A stretch of 64,000 bases of DNA from NCBI GenBank assembly GCA_949317995.1, contig OX439044.1, positions 16,186,141 to 16,250,140 on the forward strand, read 5' to 3'. Shown here one piece after another: positions 43,645-54,210 of this stretch. The translations under genes were made by a program, and so were the position numbers. Positions within the stretch are counted from its first letter, which is position 1. Each line of letters starts with the position of its first letter. The notes beneath the pieces are model-generated. The model was not told the DNA's origin, did no database searches, and was given only the letters and a program-made list of their open reading frames with translations. This DNA is from Acholoe squamosa (taxonomy: Eukaryota; Annelida; Polychaeta; Phyllodocida; Polynoidae).

Positions 43645-45637
43645 CTGAAAGTAGTGAGAGTTGATGTAATAATTCTATTTCAATGATTATTTATAAATAA
43701 CAGGAGGAAGGTGTTCAGTAACTTCCTGCAATTCAATCTCTTGAAAGCATATTATTTGCCACCTCGATAACTTTATCACTATCTTTCTTCTATGCCGCCC
43801 CTGTGTTATTATATTTTTAAAAATAACACTTGTTTCTTATTGTTGGCCAGGTAGATAAGATAACTTTTACTTCTTTTGAATACAGGACAGGGCCTCCCTG
43901 CCATAAATAAGGTATGTTGAGGCCAAAAACTGTTCTCCTTAAGGTTATTAAAGCTCTCATGCCGTAGTGTCTAGTTTCACTGAGTAAAGATAAGGTCTTG
44001 AGTCTGGAACAAACTCTCAGTGCAAGCACCCTTAAATGTAATTTATATGGAAATATCAACATGTATACAGTACTCTTAATACTTTTCATATACTTCTTCC
44101 ATTAAACAGATTGTAGATCTATAAAATGGTAATGTCAACCTGAAAAACTCTGAAATAGGTGAAATAAAGAAAATATTTTTTGTTTTTTGGTCACCACCGA
44201 CGTAGTCTGTTTCAATAATAAAAAAAAGGCCCCAAGGATGTTGGATGGGCTATATCAAAGTATATATGCAACCAAGGAATTCAATCAAGCAACAGTGAAA
44301 AATCAAAGGGTTGGGATTGTAAATTGCATAAGAGGTTTTAGCCTTAATTCATATTTGCAAATGATTTATGGCGTTGTGTTGCTTTGTGTGATGTCCTGCC
44401 ACAGATAAGAGATGACAACCAAGAATATGTAATAGCAACTTCAATTATAGTTTCCAGGTAATATAAAAGTTTGTAGTGAAATGTTGCTGTAATCACACGC
44501 TAATCCATTTTAATTTAATGTCGAACTCGATGTACCATCATCATAGAGAGGGAATCACTCAACATTAGATTTACGATGACGCAAGGCAATTAAATGGGCA
44601 GATTTAAAAGATTTATGAGGCTAATGGATTGTAGTGCCTATTGAATTTGTAGCATTCGTTTACGGCTGTTGCATGTTAATGAATGGTTGTAAAACCTTGT
44701 GTTTTTAACGTTACGATAGACACTGAAACCCATGACAGATTATACAAGGGATATTGCTCATGCAAAGAAATACTTCTTTGTGGTTCTTAATGTATCATCT
44801 GTCATTCCTTTCATCATGCCTTTTTATGCTACCTATTCGAATTTTATTTATCTGAGATTAAACCTAAGCACACATGGGTATGAAGAAGTTAAGCAGCAGA
44901 GTGCATGATGATCATCAATTAAAGCATTGACTAAAAAGGGTGGCAATATCCCCTACTCATCCAATTCCCAACCCTACTTCAGAGCTCCGATCTCCTTCCA
45001 AAGCTCTAACCAACACGCATGTCATCACAGGCCTGAGAATAAAACCCCAGAAATTACACCGTCGTCCACTTGAAGCTAAAAGACCATCTATCATATTTAC
45101 TGTATAAATGTTTTCTGCTCCATGTCTTAAGACCAATCCTCATCATGTCGGGGAATACAGTGCAATAATAGAGAATAACTGAGAAAACCCTCATATGCCT
45201 TATTCCATGACATTACTGTCAAAGGTTTGCAATATAGATGATATCAACTATTAAAATATTTAACCCTCATCTTGAGGGGATAATCAACCATGATATTGAT
45301 TCGAGAAACTGTCTAAAAGTAATCTTTTATTTGACATAGAGAAGAGGGGTTATCCTCAGTGTTGCATCTGGGCATTGTCAGAGGTCATTCAATGGCGAAC
45401 AACCTAGAAGTCTACCTTTGTAAACAATACCATACAAAGACACTGAACCCAACCCTAATCAACCCATACTTCCTCTCCCAACCCTAAAAGAAAGACTCAC
45501 TCTATATTAAAACCCCATCCTTCCAAGGGAGCCATGCTTCTAATCACTTCAGCCAGGACCCAATCAGGGTGCTATATCCCATCTTGACAACCAACTATAA
45601 ATTCAGCTGCAACAGAAAGACGCCATCTTAAGCACTT
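43645..45637 (-). other. Intron sequence, nothing recognised
   Basis: AT-rich. No exon or repeat pair was seen. Confidence 0.5.
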
Positions 45638-45855
45638 TAAGGCCCAACAGGGCATCAGAGCATGATATCCATTTGTCATCATGATGCACTAATGAATCCC
45701 TTGTTTGGCTACACAAAATGACTTCATTTATAAATCAAGCCCGCCCTACAGAGTTGATGTAGGTTTTGCCGAGGGGTAGGCATGATGCATGCACCATGAC
45801 ATACATAATGGGCATGATACAGTAGTGCATACTAAGTTCTAAAAGGGTTAGACCT
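45638..45855. repeat. ATGATGCAT-rich element, copy 3
   Basis: CTTTAAGGCCCAACAGGGC near the left end, ATGATGCACTAATGAAT, GGTAGGCATGATGCATGC, and TAAAAGGGTTAG at the right. It shares word order with 15151-15398. Confidence 0.5.
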
Positions 45856-45859
45856 ACCC

Positions 45860-47906
45860 CACCCCCCTCCAGGAGTACAGGATTAGTCCTCCTTGGAGCC
45901 AGGGGCATGGTGAATGATCATGACGAATTGTGCCAATCAAGGTTAAACCCTGCTAGATCCAGGACCTACTGAGTTTTTTATTCCTCCACATCCTGTGTGG
46001 CATCTCATCATATGGGAGGTACAGGACTTTTGGCCTCTCTATGACCATGTCATAAACTTTATGTGATTCATGGCTGTATGTACAGGTGGAGCCCTGAGGG
46101 CCTGGGTCTAGTGGGACCGTATTGGTGGTGTAGGGGCATGGGCGAAGGAAAACATCGATTTAACCAGCAGATCGAGTACTTTGGGCAGACCATATACATG
46201 ATAACACAAGCGGGTTTGCATTTCAAATTTCCACATAAAGGTGACATCGAGTGCATTGTAATTTTTGAATTGTCAGCAAGTAATCTGTTTTGGAAGAGAG
46301 ATGATAACTCTCACTTAAACTCATCATCAAACAGAAAGTCAGAAATGTCCAAAAATGCTGATACAAGTAAATAATTTTAGAACTATTGTATAGTATTGCT
46401 TACATTGCAAGAAATATAACTGATAGGGATATAGAACATGAAGCATAATCCTAGCATTACATAATGTATACAAGCACAAAGGTTTTAGCGTTCACAGCCC
46501 CCCCCCCCACCCTACAGTCCTCCGTCTAGAAAGCACACATTGATCACATATACACCTTGACAAATCGCAGGTTTCACTTTATTAGGCTGTCCCCTCCTGT
46601 CCTATCACTACTAAAGTATGGTAACACAACATCAGATTATTCCCTGCTAAGAAGATAAAGAGCAGGCTAAGCAATGGGCGTCCATCAGTTATCCTTAGTT
46701 ACAACAAGGTGGTGAGTTGGTTGGTCTGTTCCCGCCATCCATACCCCCCTTTTTGTCTATACTACTCTCCCTGCAGGACAGATCTAATCATGCCGTGTAC
46801 TTCCCTGGACAGTCGTCTCACTGAACAGACGCCTGCAAATTTACATTAGTGGTCGCGTAATGCGGCGCCGTGCCTCCAAGGTGATTAATTGATGGCTGTT
46901 TGGGGAGACTAATGCGGCCATTGTACGCTCCACCTGATCCGCCCCCTCCCAGGATGACAAGACAGTGGACCCCTGGAGGAGGAGGAACGAGTAAGGGCTG
47001 CAGCTATGTATGTGTACAGCAGGCAGTATTTCCTACACAAAAGGCCGTTAACCTTTTGGGCACTGCATATTACTCCAATTCACCATCTCTTACTGTCCCC
47101 ATGATGCTGGGTTCATACATAATGCTGACCATAGCCTTCCTACATTTCAAAGAATAGGCACAATAATTAAAGCAGCCCATCCGCTGATCCCTCATGCCAT
47201 CCATTAAGAGTTCAGGTGGGGTTTCAATGGGTACCTGGTTGCAGGATTCCCGACCCAGACTCCAGAGTCAATCAAATAGCTGGACCAGGCGTCCTTGCAT
47301 GGCGGCGTACAGGCGTCACCACTTCTGACCACAGCTAACGATGCTAATATATAGCGGCAGCACGGCACCTGTCTTCTGTTTCTAGTGTGGTAAAGTGTGG
47401 TGCCTCTGGGACTGGAGGAAAGCTATGGCTGGCTGATCAGCGTCCTGGGCTGTGGTGTGTTTTGGGACCAGGGAGTAGACCATAAAGGCAGGTCACCCTA
47501 GACGTTAGGTACGCTTCGCCCAACTTAATTATGTCAATAGAGAGACACTGATGGAGTCTAGACAACAGCCTGCGGATAGTGACAGTAGGTTAGACAGAGC
47601 TTTGTGTAAAGGGACACTACCACAGGCCATGAGGAAATAACATTAAAGATAAAGAGAAGCGAGATCTAATCGTCTATACCCTACAAATACACGCTTTTAT
47701 GTTCGAAGCAATAGTTTATGTGTTTCTCTAGGCATAAATCTCTATCTAGCCACCTTCCTCTCAACTTTAGGCTAACTTCAGGACCAATGATATCATTGGT
47801 GTTGGGCAAATAAATCAAATCCAGATCCACTTCCCCATGCATGATATAAGATCCAAATAGGTCTAGATGTATCACAAGGCTTCTATCCATATGCACAAAC
47901 CCCCTG
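45860..47906 (-). other. Intron sequence, nothing recognised
   Basis: Only short unsupported ORFs and a C run near 46500. Confidence 0.5.
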
Positions 47907-48120
47907 AAGCCTTGTGTCCACAGGGCGTCAAAATTGGTAGGCGACAGAATTCCTGATGACAAAAGCACCTTTTCCAATGATTATATCTAACATGTTTGAT
48001 TTTTGTCGTCGGGAATGGACGACAAAGGCGGTTTTGTCGTCGGGAATGGACAATAAAAGTGCTTTTGTCATCGGGAATTCTGTCGCCTACCAATTTTGTC
48101 GCCCTGTGGACACAAGGCTT
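47907..48120. repeat. AAGCCTTGTGTCCACA TIR element, copy 2
   Basis: 214 bp with well-kept inverted ends of more than 50 bp (AAGCCTTGTGTCCACAGGGC at each end). The inside repeats TTTTGTCGTCGGGAATGGAC twice in one direction and its diverged complement in the other. Confidence 0.8.
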
Positions 48121-49885
48121 TAGCATGTACTCTCAGCTCTCCTCAGCTGCCCTCAGTGTCTCATCTACAGCTAGGAGTGGTGGCCGATTGCATCTCAAGC
48201 TGCCAAGATGTTGGCACTGTGACAAACCACTGTCTCCATCCTGAGCCAACATCAGCCACCTCCTCACCTCACCCCACCCTCTCCAGCTCCAGCTCCTAGA
48301 TAGGCCATCGCTTGCATGTCTCCAGGCAGTGCAGCCATGCCCAAGACTGGCGTTTCCCCACTTCTCCTCCTCTACTCCAGGGCCCATAATGAAACACTAT
48401 CGAACTGTGTAACACAAGCATCCCTTCTGAAATACCACAGGTTCCCTCTGAGCCAACAAAACTGATCTGCTTTCAGTGAAGCAATCTTCTCTTTTCTTAG
48501 GGGAGTTTTTTTTCAATATGCTTGACAATCGTCTTGCTGTGTTGTTAAAGTTATTATTACGGGGAAGCCCATAATAATCTAATCATTGCCCAACCCATTG
48601 TGAATCCAATCGTGAGGAAATATCTTCTTCGTGGATATTTTCACGTGCAGGAATGGGCTAGGAATTATCAACTACGCTGTACTTTACTTATTCATTAATG
48701 ACGATAGGGAAAATAATTATCATGTCACTTCTTTTTCTTCGGTTTTGTGTCCCGAGAAAACACAGACTGGAAACTTGGGAAAAGAAGTTGCAGTACCTTG
48801 TTTTGGCGCAGTGGCTGGTGTCACTTTTTGATGCTCATTAACTCCTCCGCCAAGCATCTGATTAGCAGTTTCTTAATACATTGGTGAAATTTGGAGCCTA
48901 CACTCATCGTGAACACATTTCCCAAATTAAGAAACCCAATGTGTGCAACCAACATCCCACCTAGTTTAAGTTACCAATCTTAGCCTCAAGTCATCACTAT
49001 CAAATTGGCATTCGCCCCCAAAAATTACACTGTTTTAGCATAAATCATAGCAAAATGTGTGTATACATGATACTACCCTCAATGTCACCTCCTTTGAGAA
49101 TTCCTCCCTGTCCGACTCACTGTATTTGCATAATGATGATAAAAAAACAATATCTGAGGTATTATTTCACATATTTGTTTAACATTTATAAGTACAATGT
49201 TATTTTATGGGCTACAAAAATCAATACGTGAGGCAATTTTTATCAATAAGCCTTAGTTACATGTATACAGTCATCACCAAGAAAATGCAATAAAGTTTGG
49301 TTAATTTAATTGAACCTACTCAACCAGTGGGAATTAAGCAGCTGAAATAGCGTATGGGGGAAGCTCTGTAAATCTAGTAGCCTATAGATATTTCAATGTA
49401 ATCTGAATCTATAGTAAAAATATGCATCCATACATCCCCCATAGCTCTGCTGCCACTTTATCAACATTTACTTATTCGTTTAAATCTATGTAATTAGCTT
49501 TGTTATTCTGATAGCAAACCTCCGATTTTCTCTATAGTTGACTGGCGAGATAAAGCTACCTCACATATATAGCCAATCTCATTCCCTAACACTCGGTCAG
49601 TGTTGTATAAAATCACCACATTTAGAAACTGCTTAAGGCAGTCTCTGCCTTAAGCAGTATATTGTATTTTCTCTTCTTTGCACTCATTTCCTTGGTTATT
49701 CTAGAGGGACAGAAGATGTTGACATGGTCTCTTGTCTTAAATGTCTTTTTAATCGTGTTTGTTTTCTCCCGGTCTCCTGGAGATCCCGTAACTCCATTGG
49801 AGGTGTTATTACCATGGATGGGTCCCTTCACCTCTTGTTTATGTGTCTCAGTAGTCAGCGAGGTCTGGTGACTCCCAGAACATCT
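48121..49885 (-). other. Intron sequence, nothing recognised
   Basis: No exon or repeat was found, apart from a short direct inverted word at 49632-49659 (CTTAAGGCAG, CTGCCTTAAG). Confidence 0.5.
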
Positions 49886-49938
49886 CAGGAGGGCATTTCT
49901 CAATAATGCTAATTAACACTATTGAGAAATACTCACCT
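49886..49938. repeat. Hairpin repeat family H, subtype A
   Basis: CAGGAGGGCATTTCTCAATA faces TATTGAGAAATACTCACCTG. The loop ATGCTAATTAACAC matches subtype A. Confidence 0.7.
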
Positions 49939-50367
49939 GGGGTCCATATTATTTTCCCATGCCTATAGGCAGTGATTTTGGTATGTTTGCAGTTTATCGA
50001 CAGCTCAACCTGTCCAAGTATTCTATTTACTAAATTGTATAAATATGTGTAAATAAGGATAGGCAAATCATGAGTTGAGTTGGAATGAGTTCGTTAGTAG
50101 TTGTCCGTGTTGCTTTACATCCTCAATAGGGTGGGAAGGGAAATGAATTATAAACAAGTAATAGTAAACCTTTTCAATCGGACAATAAGACAAGTTTGTT
50201 TCTCTCTCTTTTGATGAAACGACATTCAAAAACAGAAATCATAAAAAGCCATATCACCCATACATGCTTCATAGAGTTACCTATGATTAGGAAATACTAG
50301 ACAACCATAAACTAACAGCAATGTGTTTCCATTGTCTGATGAGCCATTGATAAAAAAGAAGTATCAC

Positions 50368-50544
50368 CTTTCTTGGGCCCGGGACGACTGCAGTAATCGA
50401 CGTAGATGGTTTTGCGCAGTCGGAGGCAGGAAGGTCTGTCTGTGAGAGAGATGTTGCACTTACAGGCCTTGAAGTAAGAAGTCAGTTGTAGCCATTTCTG
50501 TACAGCTCTGCACTGCAGGCGGTCTTTTGGCGTACAGTGTCCGC
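50368..50544 (-). CDS. GFR-alpha-like gene, visible exon 1 (second half of GFR domain 1)
   Basis: A 177-nt exon with acceptor TTATATTCCAG and donor AAGAAAG/GTGATA, phase 1 at both ends. The pattern GHCTPKDRLQCRAVQKWL, FKACKCNISL, SCLRLRKTIYVDYC matches the second half of a GFR/GAS1 domain. Because it enters in mid-codon and lacks the first cysteines, at least one upstream exon (signal peptide plus the start of domain 1) must exist. I did not find it up to 64000. Confidence 0.8.
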
Positions 50545-51032
50545 CTGGAATATAAAATAGGGGAATATGAGACAAGAGACACGGTCTACACGTCCATGGC
50601 GACACTTCAGTAAGGTATCGCTCTTTTCTTACTGTACTAAAACACATTTCAATCAAGACACTTTTGAATTTTTAAACACTTTTTGAAAAAGTGTTGAGTG
50701 TTTTGCCCAAAAAAAAGTGTTTAACAAAGTGTTACAAGAAAGTGTTTTAAATATGGGTAAAAGTATTTAAAAACAAAACCACCACACCCAGCGCTACAAC
50801 TGCCTGTATTTCTATAGATTTTTTTTTATACGAGTGCAGTCAAAGTGTGTTAAGAAATGACCCCCAGAGATATAATATAGCATGCACATGGTTTATTCTA
50901 CATGTATTAGCCATCTACAGTTAGAGGCATCAGGGGACAAATAAACATCAACTATCTAACAATAGAAGACATAACAATGTCGGCACTATAATATTGTCTA
51001 GAAGGCAAAGGTTGTGAACAATGGAAATATGG

Positions 51033-51060
51033 TCGATAGGCACCACTTGTCGTCATTTGG
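51033..51060 (+). repeat. Left TIR of the DNA transposon
   Basis: Begins TCGATAGGCACCACTTGTCG and ends CATTTGG. Exact inverted match to 58063-58090. Confidence 0.95.
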
Positions 51061-51413
51061 TCGTTCTGCCTTCTGTGGTTAATAAATCAGTGAAAATAAT
51101 ATATACACCTGTCATTATCATTTATTCTGATAGCCCAGGGTTAGAGCTACATGGGGAACCCCAGTTTTCCATACATCTGAAGGATATTTTGGGAGTGAGG
51201 GGCCTAGAACTACCCAAAAAAACTCGTTTTTTAGGCAAAAAATCAAAAAATCCACATTTAGAGATATATAAAAAAAAAATTACTGGTAGGAGGGCCCATA
51301 GATATTTCTAGGCAAATGTATAATTAGTCTAAGAAATTTTTAATAACTTTTAGGTGTGTATAGACTTAGTTATTTATTTTCTGTAATAAGAAATGTGGTT
51401 GGTTAATTTTCAA

Positions 51414-52315
51414 GGCGATTCGTCTCACGCCCAAAGATGGGGGTCTAGCTATAATATACACACAGTGTATGGTCTATCTATACCATGCATTTTCTCTGCA
51501 AACTTATATTTGTATATGAGAAAAAGAAAATTAGAGTCTGGGTCCTGCAAAGAGCAGAACATAATGATTGATGTATGGTGGGGTAGTCTGTGGCTGAAGC
51601 AGAGGGCGAACCGTCTCACGCCCTCCATTTCTATATATATATCCAAATTTGTTAGGGTTTTTATATTTAACCATCCTTATTAATATCACAAAGCACCTAC
51701 ATATCAAAGGTATTAGACATGTCAAGGGCATTTTCCTGCTAGCTCCATAGCAATAGATATCACTATACAAAGGCAGAGTTCGACCCGGAGCGAATCGTCT
51801 CACACCCAGCGATTCGTCTCACCCCCTGCTGGTTTACGCTAGAACTAAACCTATGACCCGCCATCTGGTGTAAAAGACAGGAACGTTACGGACGCAGCGC
51901 TTTGGAAGTTTGTCGCCGGTCGACTTAACATATTCAAGGTAAGAAATTGATGAAAAATTATGCTTTTAACCATTAATTTTCAAAAAATTTGATTAAATTA
52001 TGTAAAAAACATGTTATAGACTGTATGGCTCGAGCAAAGTGTGGTAATTAGGGCTGTAAGTCACCTCAGCAACATGTAAACATTACGCTCTCCCGATCTG
52101 GTTCACTTTCTGCTGTTAGTCTTATGTAGAATGAAGGCAGAGGTGTGTGAGTGGCGGGCGTGAGACGATTCGCCTGTCTCTTGTTTGTACTGCATATTTT
52201 CTGGCCTGGCATTATATATCATAAAGAATACTAACACACACCCTGTCTTGTCCATTTGGTACACTTATCCTATGTTAGGCATAGTCTGTAGGTGTCGGGA
52301 GTGAGACGATTCGCC
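51414..52315. repeat. 19-bp motif cluster, 5' side of the transposon
   Basis: Copies or near-copies of GGCGATTCGTCTCACGCCC: forward at 51414, 51605, 51789 and 51808, reverse at 52156 and 52297. They lie between the TIR and the first coding exon, spread over the promoter and 5' intron. Probably transposase-binding sites. Confidence 0.8.
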
Positions 52316-52379
52316 CTATCTAACAGTAGTCTTTCTCTCTACCCACCCCATGTATGCTTTTTATAATCTATTCTTGCAG

Positions 52380-52790
52380 ATGCCTTACAAAGACCCAAAA
52401 TCCCCAGCGGCCTTGGAGAGTGCAAGTAAACGGTCTAAGAGGTCTTATGACAAGAAAAGACTAACAGAGGAGAAGAAGATGGCCAAGAGGTTGTCAGATG
52501 AGGTAAGTTTTGAAGGAAATTTAAGGCATTCCTGTAATCATTATTATTTTATTATGATCCTTAAATTATCTTATTCTTATTCTTTCAGAAATACAAACCA
52601 AAGAGGAAGGGCATTGACGACCTGGACCCAGAGCTCCAAGAACGTCGCCGTGAATCAAAGAGAAGGTACAAAGCTAAACTGAAAAGGGAGAAAGGTTTGT
52701 ACCTGTACTATCAGTCCTGTTCCAATAATAATAATGATCATGATAATTATAATAATAACAACAACAACAATGATAATAATAATAATGATG

Positions 52791-52842
<52 letters not shown>

Positions 52843-53598
52843 TAAATAACAATAACAATGATAATTATGATAATCAAATGATAATTATAATAATGATAAT
52901 AATTTAAGTCCTGTCACTTTTTATAATATTTTACATGAAGATGCTGCACGTGAGGCCGAAGCTGAGGCAGCACCTGAGGCTGAAGCCGAGGCAGCACCTG
53001 AGGCAGGAGCTCTGCCAGCACCTGAGGCAGGAGCTCTGCCAGCACCTGAGGCAGGAGCTCTGCCAGCACCTGAGGCAGGAGCTCTGCCTGCACCACAGCC
53101 CGAAGAGCCCGTAGCTGGACCTAGCCACCAAACTCCAACTCCAACAAAAGGCAAAGGCAAAGGTAGAGGGAAGTCGTCCCGTAGAGTGCAGGGAGTGGAG
53201 GCAGAGCCTGCCCTACCCCTTCCCGAGAAGCTGCGTAAGCCAGATCCTGGCTCTGCTCGGTGAGTAAAACATAAAATTTATTTTCCCCCATCTTTTATCA
53301 TTTGTAATACATAAAGCACCTTGTCATTTCATTCATTTTTTTTTTGTGTGGGTCTATGTTTTTTTTTGTGTTAAAAAAAAAATTTTCCTTTTCTTCCAGC
53401 AAACTTTCCAGCAGAAAATCCAAATCAACTCCCCCTGTTAAGCCCCTGCCTTATCCCCAGCCCATTGCTACCATGGAGAATGTTGTGGACAGGACCTGGG
53501 AAGAAGGGAAGAAGAAGAAGAAGCCAGTTTCTCCTACAAAAAGTCCGAGGACGAAATTTGCACTTTCTCTTGCCCTGAAGAAAAAAATTAATATTTAA
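52380..53598 (+). CDS. Transposon gene, short isoform (exons 1-4)
   Basis: Four exons, 52380-52502, 52589-52694, 52941-53259 and 53400-53598, join in one open frame of 248 residues. Donors and acceptors are good (GATGAG/GTAAGT, TTCTTTCAG, CTCG/GTGAGT, TTCTTCCAG), except a weak acceptor at 52940. A 5' non-coding exon probably ends at 51938 (TTCAAG/GTAAGA) and splices to TTCTTGCAG/ATG. The N-terminus is basic (KRSKRSYDKKRLTEEKK, ERRRESKRRYKAKLKR), as in N-termini of this transposase type. Then come AGALPAPE repeats and an AT-hook-like KGKGKGRGKSSRR. Exon 4 ends in TAA, but exon 3 can also splice to 54211 in the same phase. Confidence 0.6.
52718..52910. repeat. (AAT)n-type microsatellite in intron 2 of the transposon gene
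   Basis: AATAAT/GATAAT trinucleotides over about 190 bp, giving spurious Ile-rich ORFs. Confidence 0.9.
52996..53093 (+). repeat. Coding minisatellite, 24-bp unit x 4
   Basis: GAGGCAGGAGCTCTGCCAGC plus ACCT repeats and encodes EAGALPAP in exon 3. Confidence 0.85.
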
Positions 53599-53931
53599 CT
53601 GCATTTAATATAATCTAAGAAACTTCTTATATATATATATATGTATACATACATATAGACAGCCAGGTGCTTCTATTTAAGAGATGTAACATGTAACATG
53701 TACACAGATATTTAAAAGTCTATATATTTTTCTACCCAAGAAGAAGGAACGGCCTAACTTATATAAATGCTATAAAAGTACTCTATTAGATCTATTAAAG
53801 CCATTTCTCTCACCTTTAATAAAAGGTAATAAATAAATATATATATATATATTTCTTGTTGAACCATAGCGTTATGTGTTTGCTTCATGATTTTTTAGGT
53901 CTTAACTCTATCCAGGAAACATTGCACGACA

Positions 53932-54132
53932 GGAGAATCGTCTCACGCCCGAACGGTCCCAACCTCTGGTTAGAACCGTCCGCCTTATTCCCATACATTT
54001 TCTGCTGCAGGCGAATCGTCTCACGCCCGAATGGTCCTAACCACTTGAAAGAACCGTCCACCTTTTTTATTATATATTAGCTGCTGCAGGCGAATCGTCT
54101 CAGGCCCGTGTGTTTGGTCATTTCTTTGGTAG
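53932..54132 (+). repeat. About 200-bp block, copy 1, with three 19-bp motifs
   Basis: Contains motif copies at 53932, 54010 and 54089, each followed by GAACGGTCC and then AGAACCGTCC, which can pair as a small hairpin, and by TGCTGCAGG. It is nearly repeated, same orientation, at 57080-57283. A diverged motif follows at 54148. Confidence 0.85.
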
Positions 54133-54210
54133 TAACCCTCCTCACATAGAGATTTGTCTCATGCCCTGGATAGTCCATTACTTATGGTTCACTTCTTTTA
54201 TCAATTACAG

